From Cyclobacteriaceae bacterium (GTDB lineage Bacteria; Bacteroidota; Bacteroidia; Cytophagales; Cyclobacteriaceae), in contig JAEUUA010000017.1 of assembly GCA_016787755.1 (NCBI GenBank), positions 1 through 64,000 of the forward strand: a stretch of 64,000 bases of DNA, written 5' to 3'. The first letter of the stretch is position 1. Each line of letters opens with the position of its first letter. The position numbers and the translations under genes were made by a program. The notes under the pieces are model-generated. The model saw only the letters and a program-made list of their open reading frames with translations. It did not search any database and had not been told where the DNA came from. This document shows positions 9,701-18,100 of the stretch, piece after piece.

Positions 9701-10617
9701 GTTTCGCCTTGCTTGATGTGCCAATCACCCATGCGTGCCCGAACAGGGCCAATGCCCAACTGTCCATCTACTCGCCACGGTTGAGGAAAGCCAGCATTCT
9801 CAGGATGATCGAAAATTGCAATGTGAGCCAAGTCATTACGTCCTTCTACCTGCAGGGCAACATCCATCCACATGGCGCGCTGCTTGTCGGCATGTTGATC
9901 GCGCTGCCTTGCTGCATTAACAGCCTCACCCTTTATTCCTTCTTTCCAGGGCATGCGCAAAAACAATCCCCCATAATCAAATTCACCAATAGTAATATCA
10001 GTGACCGCTTTTCCCTGCCATTCGAGTTCAAGAAAAAACTTTCCTTGTTTCTCCCGCATCTTCCAGAGTTGTGTTTCCTGAAGAATTGCCTTACCATTCT
10101 CATCTAATAAATCATAAACGGTTTGCCACGAAACTTCTGTTCCTTCCGCTACTAACACTTCCGAGGATACTTTCTTCCAATACTCCCCTTCCGGGTGATG
10201 AAAGAAATCACGACCAATGCTTTTTTGCATGTCCGGAAATTTATCTTTTTGATAAAAGTATTTATGCACCGTGTCCATAGGTGCTCCGGTGCCATTCACC
10301 CTTGTGAACCCCCAATACAATCCTGTTTGATGGGTGTGATGGCCGGGGCTATACTCCGTGAGTTGTCCTTTGCCATCCGGTGCTGCAATGGGATGCAGAT
10401 AAGGTCTGAAATTTGGTTTCGCATGTTGTGTTACCAGAATTTCAGATTCCCCTTTGCGAATTACTGATAGTGTGTTGGCTTCATCATCGTTGATTATACT
10501 TAGGACAACAAAATCATCTGAATTGGGTTCTTTCTGCTTAGAGGAATTACAACCTGTTACCAATAACACCAATGCAATGAGGTGAAAAAAGGATTTTGGT
10601 GTTGAATAGCAATTCAT
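6706..10617 (-). CDS. multidomain lipoprotein: PmoA-like DUF6807, PVC-type dehydrogenase, HEAT repeats, cytochrome c
   Basis: A 1303-residue predicted lipoprotein (lipobox LVTGC near residue 23). Domains in order: about 40-345 a DUF6807/PmoA-like domain (HPIAAPDGKGQLTEYSPGHH, WGFTRVNGTG); about 365-780 a PVC-type beta-propeller dehydrogenase-like domain (FCWDDRGRLWVAENRDYES, DGWLYGLEGF); about 785-1130 HEAT-like helical repeats; about 1165-1303 a cytochrome c domain with CSACH at 1179-1183 (covalent haem) and LMPEG at about 1274-1278 as the likely Met ligand. Known: PVC-type proteins of this kind occur in saccharide-degradation loci of Planctomycetes and Bacteroidota and are thought to be oxidoreductases, but activity is mostly unproven. 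The gene stands alone. The DUF6807 fusion adds about 300 residues to the usual form. Confidence 0.88.
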   Translation of the reverse strand: MNCYSTPKSFFHLIALVLLVTGCNSSKQKEPNSDDFVVLSIINDDEANTLSVIRKGESEILVTQHAKPNFRPYLHPIAAPDGKGQLTEYSPGHHTHQTGLYWGFTRVNGTGAPMDTVHKYFYQKDKFPDMQKSIGRDFFHHPEGEYWKKVSSEVLVAEGTEVSWQTVYDLLDENGKAILQETQLWKMREKQGKFFLELEWQGKAVTDITIGEFDYGGLFLRMPWKEGIKGEAVNAARQRDQHADKQRAMWMDVALQVEGRNDLAHIAIFDHPENAGFPQPWRVDGQLGIGPVRARMGDWHIKQGETEIIRHEVVAYTGELNDVALTELWNEYIGSNSMYSTASLWNIAQEEGRSAKFLTPEEAVENMTMIAGIKANAWAGEPMVTQPIAFCWDDRGRLWVAENRDYESRGSGFSNFGDSRIVILEDTDHDGVADSRKVFLEGIPFPSAIAVGFNGLFLGAPPNLLFVPDKNGDDLADKNDIEVLLTGWGIRDRHETINSFHWGPDGWLYGLEGFATPSKIRKPTGKGKIYKPKEAFPEDLLAADGVDINGGVWRYHPTKKRFEAVAHGFSNPWGIDYDSKGQLFITACVIPHLFHVIPGGIYHRQGGQHFNPYVYSDISTIVDHRHRSAHGGARIYQSDAFPKVHQGRMFMANIHEHAVLSDVLEPNGSGFVAHHGDDFLMANNAQWIGFSMEVGPSGDMYVLDWHDADICGKEVLNKETGRIFRISPVKSLAKEWEGRYTDLKKMTDDQLVGLQTSTSDWHARRARVILQHRAATGKLSGTSVTQLKKLFNEDKNSDYRLRAMWALHITKSFTEEELLKALSDKDEYVRAWTIQMLCEDMSASAKATDIMVKMSSDPSPIVRLYLAAALQRVDTKSKWLIAEGLISQSKDIDDHNIPKMIWYGMEELVDQAPEKAISMVGSSKIPMIAEFTSRRLVDADALKLLVTEFEKNPTQLPAMLKGMIAGLEGRSDVKAPDNWEAGYQKIKSNKTVAPLAQEIAQLFGDSDAKQKFLTQVKNQSSPVESRRLALKSLAAKQSGELVPILPTLLKEPALRIDAIRAMAAYDYEPFGQLLIEGFDSFTSQEQGEALQTLASRTVYGHLLTQAIKDEQIKKRAVPAYVARQLRRVVGNGFVEVWGPIDQLNGDKSVAYKRYQHLLTDQSLATADLIKGRALFQRSCSACHTLYGEGGKLGPDITGSNRTNIDYLLNNLIEPSSEIQDDYRMVVITSRDGRTYSGNIIVENDRQVTLRVIGQDQLVLNKSDIQSRETATTSLMPEGLLQTLTDKEVLDLVAYLRTTIKPAL

Positions 10618-10858
10618 CGTATACTGGTTTTGGATATAAGTTATGAATTTTTTTTATTGATGTTAAGGCCTTCCCTGTAAGTTCATAATCGATAGATGCA
10701 TTCTTCCAATTCAGCGGATTTTTTCCTCAGGAAACACTTTTCTTACTATCAAACTTTAAAATCGCATCGTCTCCGTTTGGAGTTGATGCGATCTTAGTAC
10801 CAAATGTAGCTCGCTAACAAGATCGATCACGAGCAATACTCGAAATTAATTAAATTGT

Positions 10859-10866
10859 TACCTTCG
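10859..10866 (+). promoter_or_regulatory. possible -7 element (TACCTTCG) before the serine hydrolase gene
   Basis: TACCTTCG matches the Bacteroidota TAnnTTTG consensus with one mismatch and lies 22 bases before the ATG at 10889. No TTG is seen at the expected -33 distance. Confidence 0.25.
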
Positions 10867-10888
10867 TTTGTACAACCCATTACAAATT

Positions 10889-12118
10889 ATGATAAAACTT
10901 ACGCGTTGCCTTTTCATTTTGGCTATCCTATTAGGAGCCACGTCACAGGCACCTGCTCAATCTGCCGACAAAGTAGTTGCAGGCGTATCCACTGACCGGC
11001 TCAAACGTCTTGATGCATTCGTTAAATCTGAGATTGACAAGGGCAACCTTTCAGGAGTGGTAACAAGGGTGATGCGCAATGGTACATTGGTGTATCAAAG
11101 TACTCAGGGTTATAAAAATATAGAAGAGAAAATTGCCATGAAGACAAACGATATCTTCTTTATTCAATCCATGACCAAGCCTGTGATCACCACCGCATTT
11201 ATGATGTTGTATGAAGAAGGCTATTTTCAACTAACAGATCCCGTATCAAAATACCTCCCTGCGTTCAAAGACTTGCGTGTGATTAAAGATGTAAATGAAG
11301 GAGCCAACGGAGCCACCGTGCCGATGGAAAGCGAAATCACTATTGCACAGTTATTAAGTCATACGTCTGGACTCACTCATGGTCTAGGGCAGAGCCAACT
11401 TGAAAAGGATTTCATGAAAGGTTACTTCATACAACCCTACCCCGACATAAAAGCACGAGCAGCTAACATTACAAAATTTCCTTTACTAGCACAACCCGGC
11501 ATGCAATGGAATTACAGCGCTGGTCACGATGTGGTTTCGGTTTTGATCGAACAGTTCTCAGGAATGAGTGCGAATGATTTTTTAATCGAAAGAATTTTCA
11601 AGCCACTTGGCATGAAGGATACTGGTTATAATCTTACCAAAGAACAGCAGGCCCGCGTTGCGAAAGTATATAGCAAAGAAGCGGACGGTAAATTAATACC
11701 TCTTCGGGATCAACCAAAGATGGAAGGCAATACCATCTGGAGCGGAGTGAACGGACTTTTTTCTACACCTGCCGACTACATGAACTTTTGCCAGATGTTA
11801 CTAAACGGTGGAAAATGGAATGGCAAGCAATTACTAAGTAGAAAGACCGTTGACCTGATGTCTTCCAATCTTACTGGTAATTTGTTCAAAACTTCAGGGG
11901 AAGGATTTGGGTTAGGGGTAGCTGTGATGGTGGATGTCCCTGCCAGCATGCAACTAGGTTCAAATGGCATTTTCTATTGGGCAGGCGCTTATAACACTCA
12001 TTTCTTTATTGATCCAAAGGAAAAACTGATTGCAGGTTTTTTCACTCAGGAAGCGCACTTCACTAATTTTTATCATGCTAAGTTGAGGCAGTTGGTTTAT
12101 CAGGCGTTAGCTGATTGA
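10889..12118 (+). CDS. exported serine hydrolase, beta-lactamase class C family
   Basis: A 409-residue penicillin-binding-protein-like serine hydrolase (PF00144 type). The nucleophile motif SMTK gives Ser 94 and Lys 97; the second motif is YSA at Tyr 209 rather than YxN; the region TPADYMNFCQMLLNGG and the late segment NTHFFIDPKEKL are typical of the family. The ATG at 10889 is preferred to the TTG at 10868 because it yields a standard signal peptide ending in APAQ. Members are esterases, D-aminopeptidases or peptidase-like enzymes; true beta-lactamase activity is not implied. Monocistronic. Confidence 0.85.
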   Translation: MIKLTRCLFILAILLGATSQAPAQSADKVVAGVSTDRLKRLDAFVKSEIDKGNLSGVVTRVMRNGTLVYQSTQGYKNIEEKIAMKTNDIFFIQSMTKPVITTAFMMLYEEGYFQLTDPVSKYLPAFKDLRVIKDVNEGANGATVPMESEITIAQLLSHTSGLTHGLGQSQLEKDFMKGYFIQPYPDIKARAANITKFPLLAQPGMQWNYSAGHDVVSVLIEQFSGMSANDFLIERIFKPLGMKDTGYNLTKEQQARVAKVYSKEADGKLIPLRDQPKMEGNTIWSGVNGLFSTPADYMNFCQMLLNGGKWNGKQLLSRKTVDLMSSNLTGNLFKTSGEGFGLGVAVMVDVPASMQLGSNGIFYWAGAYNTHFFIDPKEKLIAGFFTQEAHFTNFYHAKLRQLVYQALAD

Positions 12119-12190
12119 TAATTATCGAAATATTGATTTCCATATTGTGAGATTTAGGTGTGGCATTGATCTCTTTAAAAAGAAAAAATT

Positions 12191-12724
12191 ATGAAAACTA
12201 TTTTGATACTCGTTTTTTGTGCGGCCTATGTTATAGTTTCAGCCCAAGCAAAGGAATATGTATGCACGCCTTGTGGTAGTGCCTGCGATAAAACGGTACA
12301 CACGAAACCGGGTGCCTGCCCTACTTGCCACATGAAATTAGTGGAGAAGGCTGCTATTCTGTTTGAGAATTTAACGACCGATGCATTTTGTAAACGCATT
12401 ACGGAAAATCCCAATGGCGTATTGATACTGGATGTAAGAACGAAGAGTGAGTTTGAAGGAACTTCTCTTCGCACTACCTATGGATATTTTAAAAATGCGC
12501 TCAACATAAATGTGGAAGACCTGGAAGCCCGGATGGGTGAGTTGACAAAGTATAAAGACAAAGAAGTGCTGGTGTATTGCAGCCAAAGCATTAGAAGTCC
12601 GCGGGCAGCTATGATGCTAACGCAAAATGGGTTTCAAACCGTTAAGAACATGAGTGGTGGGGTTTCTACCCTGCGGGTTGATGGAAATGAGTGTCTTATG
12701 AGAAACTTTGTGGTGCATAAATAA
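12191..12724 (+). CDS. exported metal-binding/rhodanese fusion protein
   Basis: A 177-residue exported protein (signal peptide about 1-20). Residues 22-52 form a heavy-metal-binding-type cysteine cluster (CTPCGSAC and CPTCHMKL), the short domain often found at the N-terminus of copper-handling proteins. Residues about 60-172 are a rhodanese domain with the LDVRTKSEF motif and catalytic Cys 130 in YCSQSIRS. Rhodaneses transfer sulfane sulfur or serve as thiol sensors. The combination suggests periplasmic thiol/metal chemistry, but the substrate is unknown. It lies 72 bases after the serine hydrolase gene. Confidence 0.8.
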   Translation: MKTILILVFCAAYVIVSAQAKEYVCTPCGSACDKTVHTKPGACPTCHMKLVEKAAILFENLTTDAFCKRITENPNGVLILDVRTKSEFEGTSLRTTYGYFKNALNINVEDLEARMGELTKYKDKEVLVYCSQSIRSPRAAMMLTQNGFQTVKNMSGGVSTLRVDGNECLMRNFVVHK

Positions 12725-12881
12725 GTAGTAAGGAGTATGAGTAGTTAGTATAGAGTAACCAGTAGGTTGTGGCGAGCATTGCTTGTGGTATAGGAAGAAA
12801 GAATTAATTCAAGGGCACGGGCTAATCTAATCAGTTAACAACCTTAGCTTTCATAGCTTATCAAGATTTGTTTGTTCTGAA

Positions 12882-13316
12882 TCACTTTTGAGGCAACATA
12901 TTGCGGATTGCCGCAATCTTCCAGGTGTCTGATTCCTGCACGACAATAAATGTGCTCCACATGTTGCGTGCGGAACCATCGCTAGTTCGGATTTCATAGC
13001 GTGCATCAACAATTGCACTTGTTTTAGTAAGCAACCTAATTTTTTCTATCGTGATTGTTCGTTTGCCGGAATTGCTTTCAGAACTGCGCAACATGCCTTG
13101 CACTGCGGTACTCATTCCGGTGCGCCACTCACCCGATGAAACCAATTGGTCGATGTCTGGAGTTAAGATTGCTTTAAGAAGCACCGTGTCTTTGGTTTCA
13201 CGCGCCTGTGTGTATTTGTTGATCACGGAAGCAATTGCTTTTTGTTGCTTATCGGATAGGGTTAATTGAGCCTGCAAACTGGTTGATAGAAGAAGCAGGA
13301 GGATTGTAGATTTCAT
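12882..13316 (-). CDS. exported NTF2-like (SnoaL/DUF4440-type) protein
   Basis: A 144-residue protein with a signal peptide (cleavage after SLQAQ) and an NTF2-like alpha+beta cone: an N-terminal helix pair (IASVINKYTQARETKD), then FIVVQESDTWKIAAIRNML at the end, the classic last strands of SnoaL-like/DUF4440 proteins. These bind or transform small molecules; no catalytic residues can be named. Monocistronic, upstream of the DUF2071 gene's end on the same strand. Confidence 0.7.
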   Translation of the reverse strand: MKSTILLLLLSTSLQAQLTLSDKQQKAIASVINKYTQARETKDTVLLKAILTPDIDQLVSSGEWRTGMSTAVQGMLRSSESNSGKRTITIEKIRLLTKTSAIVDARYEIRTSDGSARNMWSTFIVVQESDTWKIAAIRNMLPQK

Positions 13317-13457
13317 CAGGACATTAGGTAATTATTTCATGGGGAATAATTTAGAACATTTTGTGCCTTTACAAAGGAAATCGTCCTCTGTTAGTGACGA
13401 ACCATGACGGATCGCATTTGGTTACGTAACGATTCGCACAGTACTTATGGAATATGC

Positions 13458-14162
13458 TTAAATTCTTCTTCCTGCCTTCACTAAAATTTCTGATCCTTCG
13501 GCTAGAAAAACAGATTTAGGTTTCTCGTTCTTTAGAAACCCAAAATCGAATCCATATACACTGGCAAAGTCCACATCAATTTGATATTGATTTACTTTAT
13601 AAACATCCCACCGCGGATGCTCAACTCCATACTCAGCAGTTTTATCTACTCGAAGTTTTGTGTAACCCCAATAGTGCTCGGTAATAAATTCGGTTTCGCT
13701 GCCGGTATCAATAGGCCTTGCCATTTTATCTGCGCTTACGCGAAACGTATTCCAGCCATTTTTATTCCAGGCATATTTTACTTCAAGTGAGTTATTAACC
13801 TCCCATGTATGACGCATAGGCATGGTTTCATAGTTTTCGCTATAAAGTGTATTGGCTACGAATGTGAGCGCAGGTTTAGGCACAATTTCTTTAATAAAAA
13901 CTACGCCTCGTTTCCATTCCCCGTTATCATTGTACCTGACATAAAACCGCAGGTTAACTTCTTCAAAGTTGATGTGGAAGGGAATTTTAACACCTAACAT
14001 TTTGGTATTCAAAAACATAAAGCCAACCAAACTCACATAACAAGTGCCGTTCCAAAAATCTAATTCGGTCTTGTAGGGTAAGTAGGGCTCAAGAATTTTA
14101 GCATCTACATCATAATTAGCCATAGCCAATTTACGCCATTCTGCTTGCAAGAAAGTTTTCAT
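13458..14162 (-). CDS. DUF2071 (YqjF-like) protein
   Basis: A 234-residue cytoplasmic protein of the DUF2071/YqjF family (acetoacetate-decarboxylase-like fold): N-terminal AEWRKLAMANYDVDAKIL, central CYVSLVGFMFLNTKM and VNLRFYVRY, and KEIVPKPAL. The biochemical role of the family is unknown. A decayed second copy of its 5' half lies at about 17870-18075, which also shares the sequence just upstream of the start. Minus-strand, probably monocistronic. Confidence 0.88.
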   Translation of the reverse strand: MKTFLQAEWRKLAMANYDVDAKILEPYLPYKTELDFWNGTCYVSLVGFMFLNTKMLGVKIPFHINFEEVNLRFYVRYNDNGEWKRGVVFIKEIVPKPALTFVANTLYSENYETMPMRHTWEVNNSLEVKYAWNKNGWNTFRVSADKMARPIDTGSETEFITEHYWGYTKLRVDKTAEYGVEHPRWDVYKVNQYQIDVDFASVYGFDFGFLKNEKPKSVFLAEGSEILVKAGRRI

Positions 14163-14287
14163 CGCTTAAAGATAGCTATGATTTAAGCACAACAAGAAAA
14201 AGTTCGTGGACCCTGTTGTTCTCTTTGCAGATCAGGCGGTTCGCAATAACAAAACGCTAGAATGAAAGATCAGTAGGGATTAAAAGT

Positions 14288-15583
14288 TTATGATCTCCGC
14301 CTGTTCACGAAGTACATATCCAATTCTCCTTTACCCTTAGCTTGAATCTTGCCCCTATATTCGAATTCAAAAGCAGGATCATTTTTGATAAGGTCATAAG
14401 TGACTTGGCTGATGTTTACTTTACCTGGGTCGCAGTTAGTCTCCATTCTGCTAGCAGTATTAACAGTGTCGCCCCATATATCATATTGGAACTTCTTCAC
14501 GCCAACGATGCCCGCAACAACCGGACCTGTATGTATGCCGACCCTCATCTCAAAGCCAATACGTCCTTCTTCACTATTTTTCATGAAACGCGACCGAATA
14601 AAATCTTGCATTTCAATAGCTGCCAGCACTGTTCTTCGCACGGAGTCTGGCGTAGGTGCGGGCAGACCACCTGCTGCCATGTAAGAATCACCTATAGTTT
14701 TTATTTTTTCAATCTGATGCCGCTCACAAATCAAGTCTAACCCCTTGAAACTCTCATCAATTTCTGCAACTAGCTCAGCTGCACTCATTTTTGCTGAACG
14801 CTCCGTAAAGTTTGTAAAATCAGTAAATAAAATTGTAGCGATATCATATCCCCTGGCTGCTGAAATACCTTGCGACTTAAGCTCTTCTGCAATCTCTTCG
14901 GGCAAAATGTTCTTTAGAAGCTCATCAGATTTTTTTCGTCCTTCGTCTGCTTCATTTAAAGCCTCTTGCAAATGGATATTGAAAATAAAGTTTCGCTTCA
15001 CCAAAAAATAACGAAACGTAGCAACAATATAAGAGGAAATACTGGCGATGAGAATTGGTATGAACTCTTTGGAAGAGTAAAATGTGGTGGCAGCTTCATC
15101 ACAGTAGTGGCTATATAAAAGGGTAATGAAAAGAAATTGTATCGTTATATTAATTACAAAATAGAAAGGACGCAACATGGTGATGATAGCCGCGGGGATA
15201 AGCATGGTTAGCTGGGCATATAGAAAACTATCCTTTGCATCACAAGCAGACCAATAAGCAAAATCAAGGAAAAGGGAATAGGCGATAATGATAAATAGCA
15301 ACTCATGATTGTATTTCCTGTACCAGAATATCAATAACGCAATACCAATAACAGCCGATGGGAGAAGACGAAAGAAAAGCCAGGTATTGATATCTTCCAA
15401 ATTGTTATTGAGTTCTGCCAACATTTGTGATGGTGCGCCAATAATAGCAAAGATGGCACCCCACACCGCGTACTTCGGACCTATCCTATAATATTCCTTA
15501 CGCCATAGTGCTTCCTCTTCTACGCTCAACTTAAAGCGCCATTCTGATCCTATGGCGTGCGCCAAATCTGATTGGAGTTCCAT
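14288..15583 (-). CDS. membrane-bound class III adenylate cyclase
   Basis: A 431-residue protein with about six membrane helices (residues 38-200), a short linker helix and a C-terminal class III cyclase domain (about 245-400). Metal ligands Asp 255 (ILFTDFT) and Asp 299 (TIGDSY) are present, as are transition-state residues Asn 375 and Arg 379 (GDTVNTASR). Specificity positions Lys 295 (KIKTIGD) and Asp 368 (YDIWG) are those of adenylate rather than guanylate cyclases. The ATG at 15583 is preferred over 15661 because it lies one base after the stop of the upstream carotenoid-oxygenase-like gene, implying a two-gene operon. It should make cAMP in response to a membrane or neighbour signal; the signal is unknown. 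Confidence 0.92.
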   Translation of the reverse strand: MELQSDLAHAIGSEWRFKLSVEEEALWRKEYYRIGPKYAVWGAIFAIIGAPSQMLAELNNNLEDINTWLFFRLLPSAVIGIALLIFWYRKYNHELLFIIIAYSLFLDFAYWSACDAKDSFLYAQLTMLIPAAIITMLRPFYFVINITIQFLFITLLYSHYCDEAATTFYSSKEFIPILIASISSYIVATFRYFLVKRNFIFNIHLQEALNEADEGRKKSDELLKNILPEEIAEELKSQGISAARGYDIATILFTDFTNFTERSAKMSAAELVAEIDESFKGLDLICERHQIEKIKTIGDSYMAAGGLPAPTPDSVRRTVLAAIEMQDFIRSRFMKNSEEGRIGFEMRVGIHTGPVVAGIVGVKKFQYDIWGDTVNTASRMETNCDPGKVNISQVTYDLIKNDPAFEFEYRGKIQAKGKGELDMYFVNRRRS

Positions 15584-15584
15584 T

Positions 15585-17762
15585 TTATTTAAAATGAGGA
15601 TAAACTTTCTGATCAAACAAAGATTGGATACGCTGTCGTAACCGGTCCTTCGTGGATGCAATCTGGATCATATAGTTATAATCCTCAACAACATCCAGTG
15701 CGTATTCAGGAGCTGGCACCGTAATTGCTTCAGCAACCCAAACTGAATGAATGGTAAATCCAAAAGAAAGATCGGGATGCGCAAGTTTACAAACAGGCCC
15801 TGCGGAGAGATTATTTGCATCAAATAGCCATAGCTCACACGTGTAATCATACTGATCAATTCCAAAGGGAGCACCAGTAATGACCGTGGTTAAAATGTAG
15901 CCATTAAGACTGTCATCTATTTCGGATTGCGCCTTGGATTTTGGAATAAATTGTAGCGACCAGAAATATTGCTCCTTATCAAAAGTGTAAAAATCAGTAA
16001 CCTCCATATTATCCGTTTCCACGCATTGCAACACAAAGCGAGCACCCATCTGTGTAAATTTCAGCATCTCTTCTGCACTGTAAGTCCTACTTCGCTTAGG
16101 GTCTTTATAAAGATCATACACATAGGTGGTAAGGCTATCATCACGCAGCCCATAGCTTTGCCAAAATACATTCTTGATTTTGGCTACATTCGTATCTGAG
16201 CTTAGCATATCTCTATACGTGTAGAGGCCAACCGCCCAGGTATGCGGACCATCAATCTTACCATCGCTCTCGCCTGTTAGCTGCAGGTATTTTGTTTCAG
16301 GTTCCACCACGCTACCGGATTTTGCATTGATCACGATTTTTCCAATTTTTCCAATATCCATTTCACCAATTGCGATCAAACCCAATTTTTCGAGATTGAC
16401 AGATTTATTGGGCGCTGCCACAAGGGTATCATATGAACGCAACCACTCTGCTGGACATGCGCTACAGTTGTGAGCTGTATGAAGTGTTATCGTATTGTTA
16501 GGATTATCATAGTTGGCCGAAAAGTGAACTGTTTCTACCGGTAAATGCACCGTAGTGGCTATCACGTTTTTCGCGCCTGGCACCAGGCTTGCACGAGGCA
16601 CCAAATACAATGTACTAAAATCATTCATTACACCACTGAGCAGACTTCGTATAAACTTGTCTATCATCGGTTCGTGTTGAAACGGAAAATTTATCATCAC
16701 ATCAAGCGTAAACTTGAAGTTAGTATCACACAGTATAAGATAATCTCTGCTCAAACTGATTTGGTGCATGTTATAGTCGATCGCAATGCCATTACCCTTT
16801 TCGTCAACAATGCTCCATTCGTCTAACACCTTTGTGCCCATCCAACGTAAAACCTTTACACCGTTCTCATTACTAATATCACGATGGTAGAATTGCATCC
16901 ATTTATATTTGATCCAGTTCCACAGATTTTTATTTTTTGGTGATCTCAAGTGAATGGTGCCAAGAAACCTTTGAGTATGCTTAATTTGTTCTTGAAGAGA
17001 CTTGCCCTCTAGCCAACCAATCAATTTATTAAATTCCTTTTTGAACCAATCGGCATCCTTAAACATCACATCAAAAATGTGGGTAGCCTTCATTAATTGC
17101 TTATTGCTCTTGGTAAAATTTACGGTGAATAATTCCTGTGTATAGGGATCGAACACCGGGTGTGCTGTAGTGAGTATCATGGCAAGGGGCTGCTTCAGAA
17201 AAGGGGGCAGGCCCGAATGCCAGATTTTATTTTCTCCAATCGCGGTGAGCAAGTTGAGATGTTGAGGATCAAACTCAAAAGGTCGCCCAGCATCGAACGT
17301 GGCCAAAAGACGATGCGCATTGTCTTTATTAAATTTCACTGGGGTGATAGCCGTATTAAGCTCGTTGCGTGTGCCCATCTTCATGGCAATTCGCGCCAAT
17401 CCCATGTTGTGGAAGGCCAGGTCTTGCCATTCATTGCCCGGATTCAACTGGGGACTTGTGGCCAAGTCGGCATAATAGCACGGAGGTTTTAAGATTCCTG
17501 TTTTAACTATTACTTCGCCAGGTTGAGTGAAATCAACCCTTATCATCATACCATCACCATTGATCAACGGGCTGCCATACTCTTGGTTTTGACTGCCATC
17601 TGGGTTATTAGGCTTAAACGGCAGACCATTTGAATTAACGGTTCCACACGCAGAGTTGATAAATACAATACCAAAAATATCGGTAGGCATACTTCCTTCC
17701 ATAATATTTAGTTTGATATTGATTTCTTTTCGGGATGCAGTAGAAAAGTCTCTTTTGGGCAT
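15585..17762 (-). CDS. long carotenoid-oxygenase (RPE65/CCO) family protein
   Basis: A 725-residue protein that I assign to the carotenoid cleavage oxygenase family, though it is diverged and about 200 residues longer than usual. The N-terminus shows the family pattern GSMPTDIFG then INGDGMMIRVDF. Four iron-ligand histidines can be placed: His 201 (TTAHPVFDPYTQELF), His 333 (NMHQISLSRDYLILCD), His 413 (VHFSANYDN) and His 672 (FGFTIHSVWV). The extra length is mainly between His 201 and His 333 and between His 413 and His 672. No signal peptide. It is the first gene of a unit with an adenylate cyclase one base downstream. Family members split double bonds of carotenoids or stilbenes with O2; the substrate here is unknown, and a non-enzymatic binding role is possible. 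Confidence 0.72.
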   Translation of the reverse strand: MPKRDFSTASRKEINIKLNIMEGSMPTDIFGIVFINSACGTVNSNGLPFKPNNPDGSQNQEYGSPLINGDGMMIRVDFTQPGEVIVKTGILKPPCYYADLATSPQLNPGNEWQDLAFHNMGLARIAMKMGTRNELNTAITPVKFNKDNAHRLLATFDAGRPFEFDPQHLNLLTAIGENKIWHSGLPPFLKQPLAMILTTAHPVFDPYTQELFTVNFTKSNKQLMKATHIFDVMFKDADWFKKEFNKLIGWLEGKSLQEQIKHTQRFLGTIHLRSPKNKNLWNWIKYKWMQFYHRDISNENGVKVLRWMGTKVLDEWSIVDEKGNGIAIDYNMHQISLSRDYLILCDTNFKFTLDVMINFPFQHEPMIDKFIRSLLSGVMNDFSTLYLVPRASLVPGAKNVIATTVHLPVETVHFSANYDNPNNTITLHTAHNCSACPAEWLRSYDTLVAAPNKSVNLEKLGLIAIGEMDIGKIGKIVINAKSGSVVEPETKYLQLTGESDGKIDGPHTWAVGLYTYRDMLSSDTNVAKIKNVFWQSYGLRDDSLTTYVYDLYKDPKRSRTYSAEEMLKFTQMGARFVLQCVETDNMEVTDFYTFDKEQYFWSLQFIPKSKAQSEIDDSLNGYILTTVITGAPFGIDQYDYTCELWLFDANNLSAGPVCKLAHPDLSFGFTIHSVWVAEAITVPAPEYALDVVEDYNYMIQIASTKDRLRQRIQSLFDQKVYPHFK

Positions 17763-17869
17763 CTGAGGACCAGTTGACGAAACAGCAAGTTAAAGAAAGA
17801 CTGCGAATCTCCCTAACAAGAGCTTCAAGTCATCTTTTCATCTTGAATAATATCGTGACCTCAGATTTT

Positions 17870-18075
17870 GGGTCCAATTTCTTTAATAACCACGCCTCGC
17901 CCAACTCGCCTCTATTATTATACCTAACATAAAATCGCAGATTGACTTCTTTATAAAAGTTGATGTGGAATGGAATTTTTACCCCCAGCATTTTTAGCAT
18001 TCAAAAACATAAAGCCCGCCAAACTCACGTACCAGTTTTCATGAGTTAAAGATAGGGATGATTTAAGCTTAGAAT
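17870..18075 (-). pseudogene. decayed DUF2071 gene remnant, paralogue of the gene at 13458-14162
   Basis: The minus strand encodes YVSLAGFMFLNAKNAGGK, then after a frameshift KIPFHINFYKEVNLRFYVRY, then after another frameshift GVVIKEIGP, matching residues about 41-95 of the intact DUF2071 protein. About 35 codons between the start codon and this stretch are missing, yet the start region and the bases upstream (TTAAAGATAG...ATGATTTAAGC) match those before the intact gene. This is a duplicate that lost most of its coding part. The open frame 17951-18181 crossing it is not a functional gene. Confidence 0.8.
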
Positions 18076-18100
18076 AATTAGTAATTCCGTTGCTCGCTTC

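Noticed and set aside
10889..12118. True class C beta-lactamase (antibiotic resistance)
   Set aside because: The YxN motif is YSA and no clear KTG is present; the general serine hydrolase label is safer.
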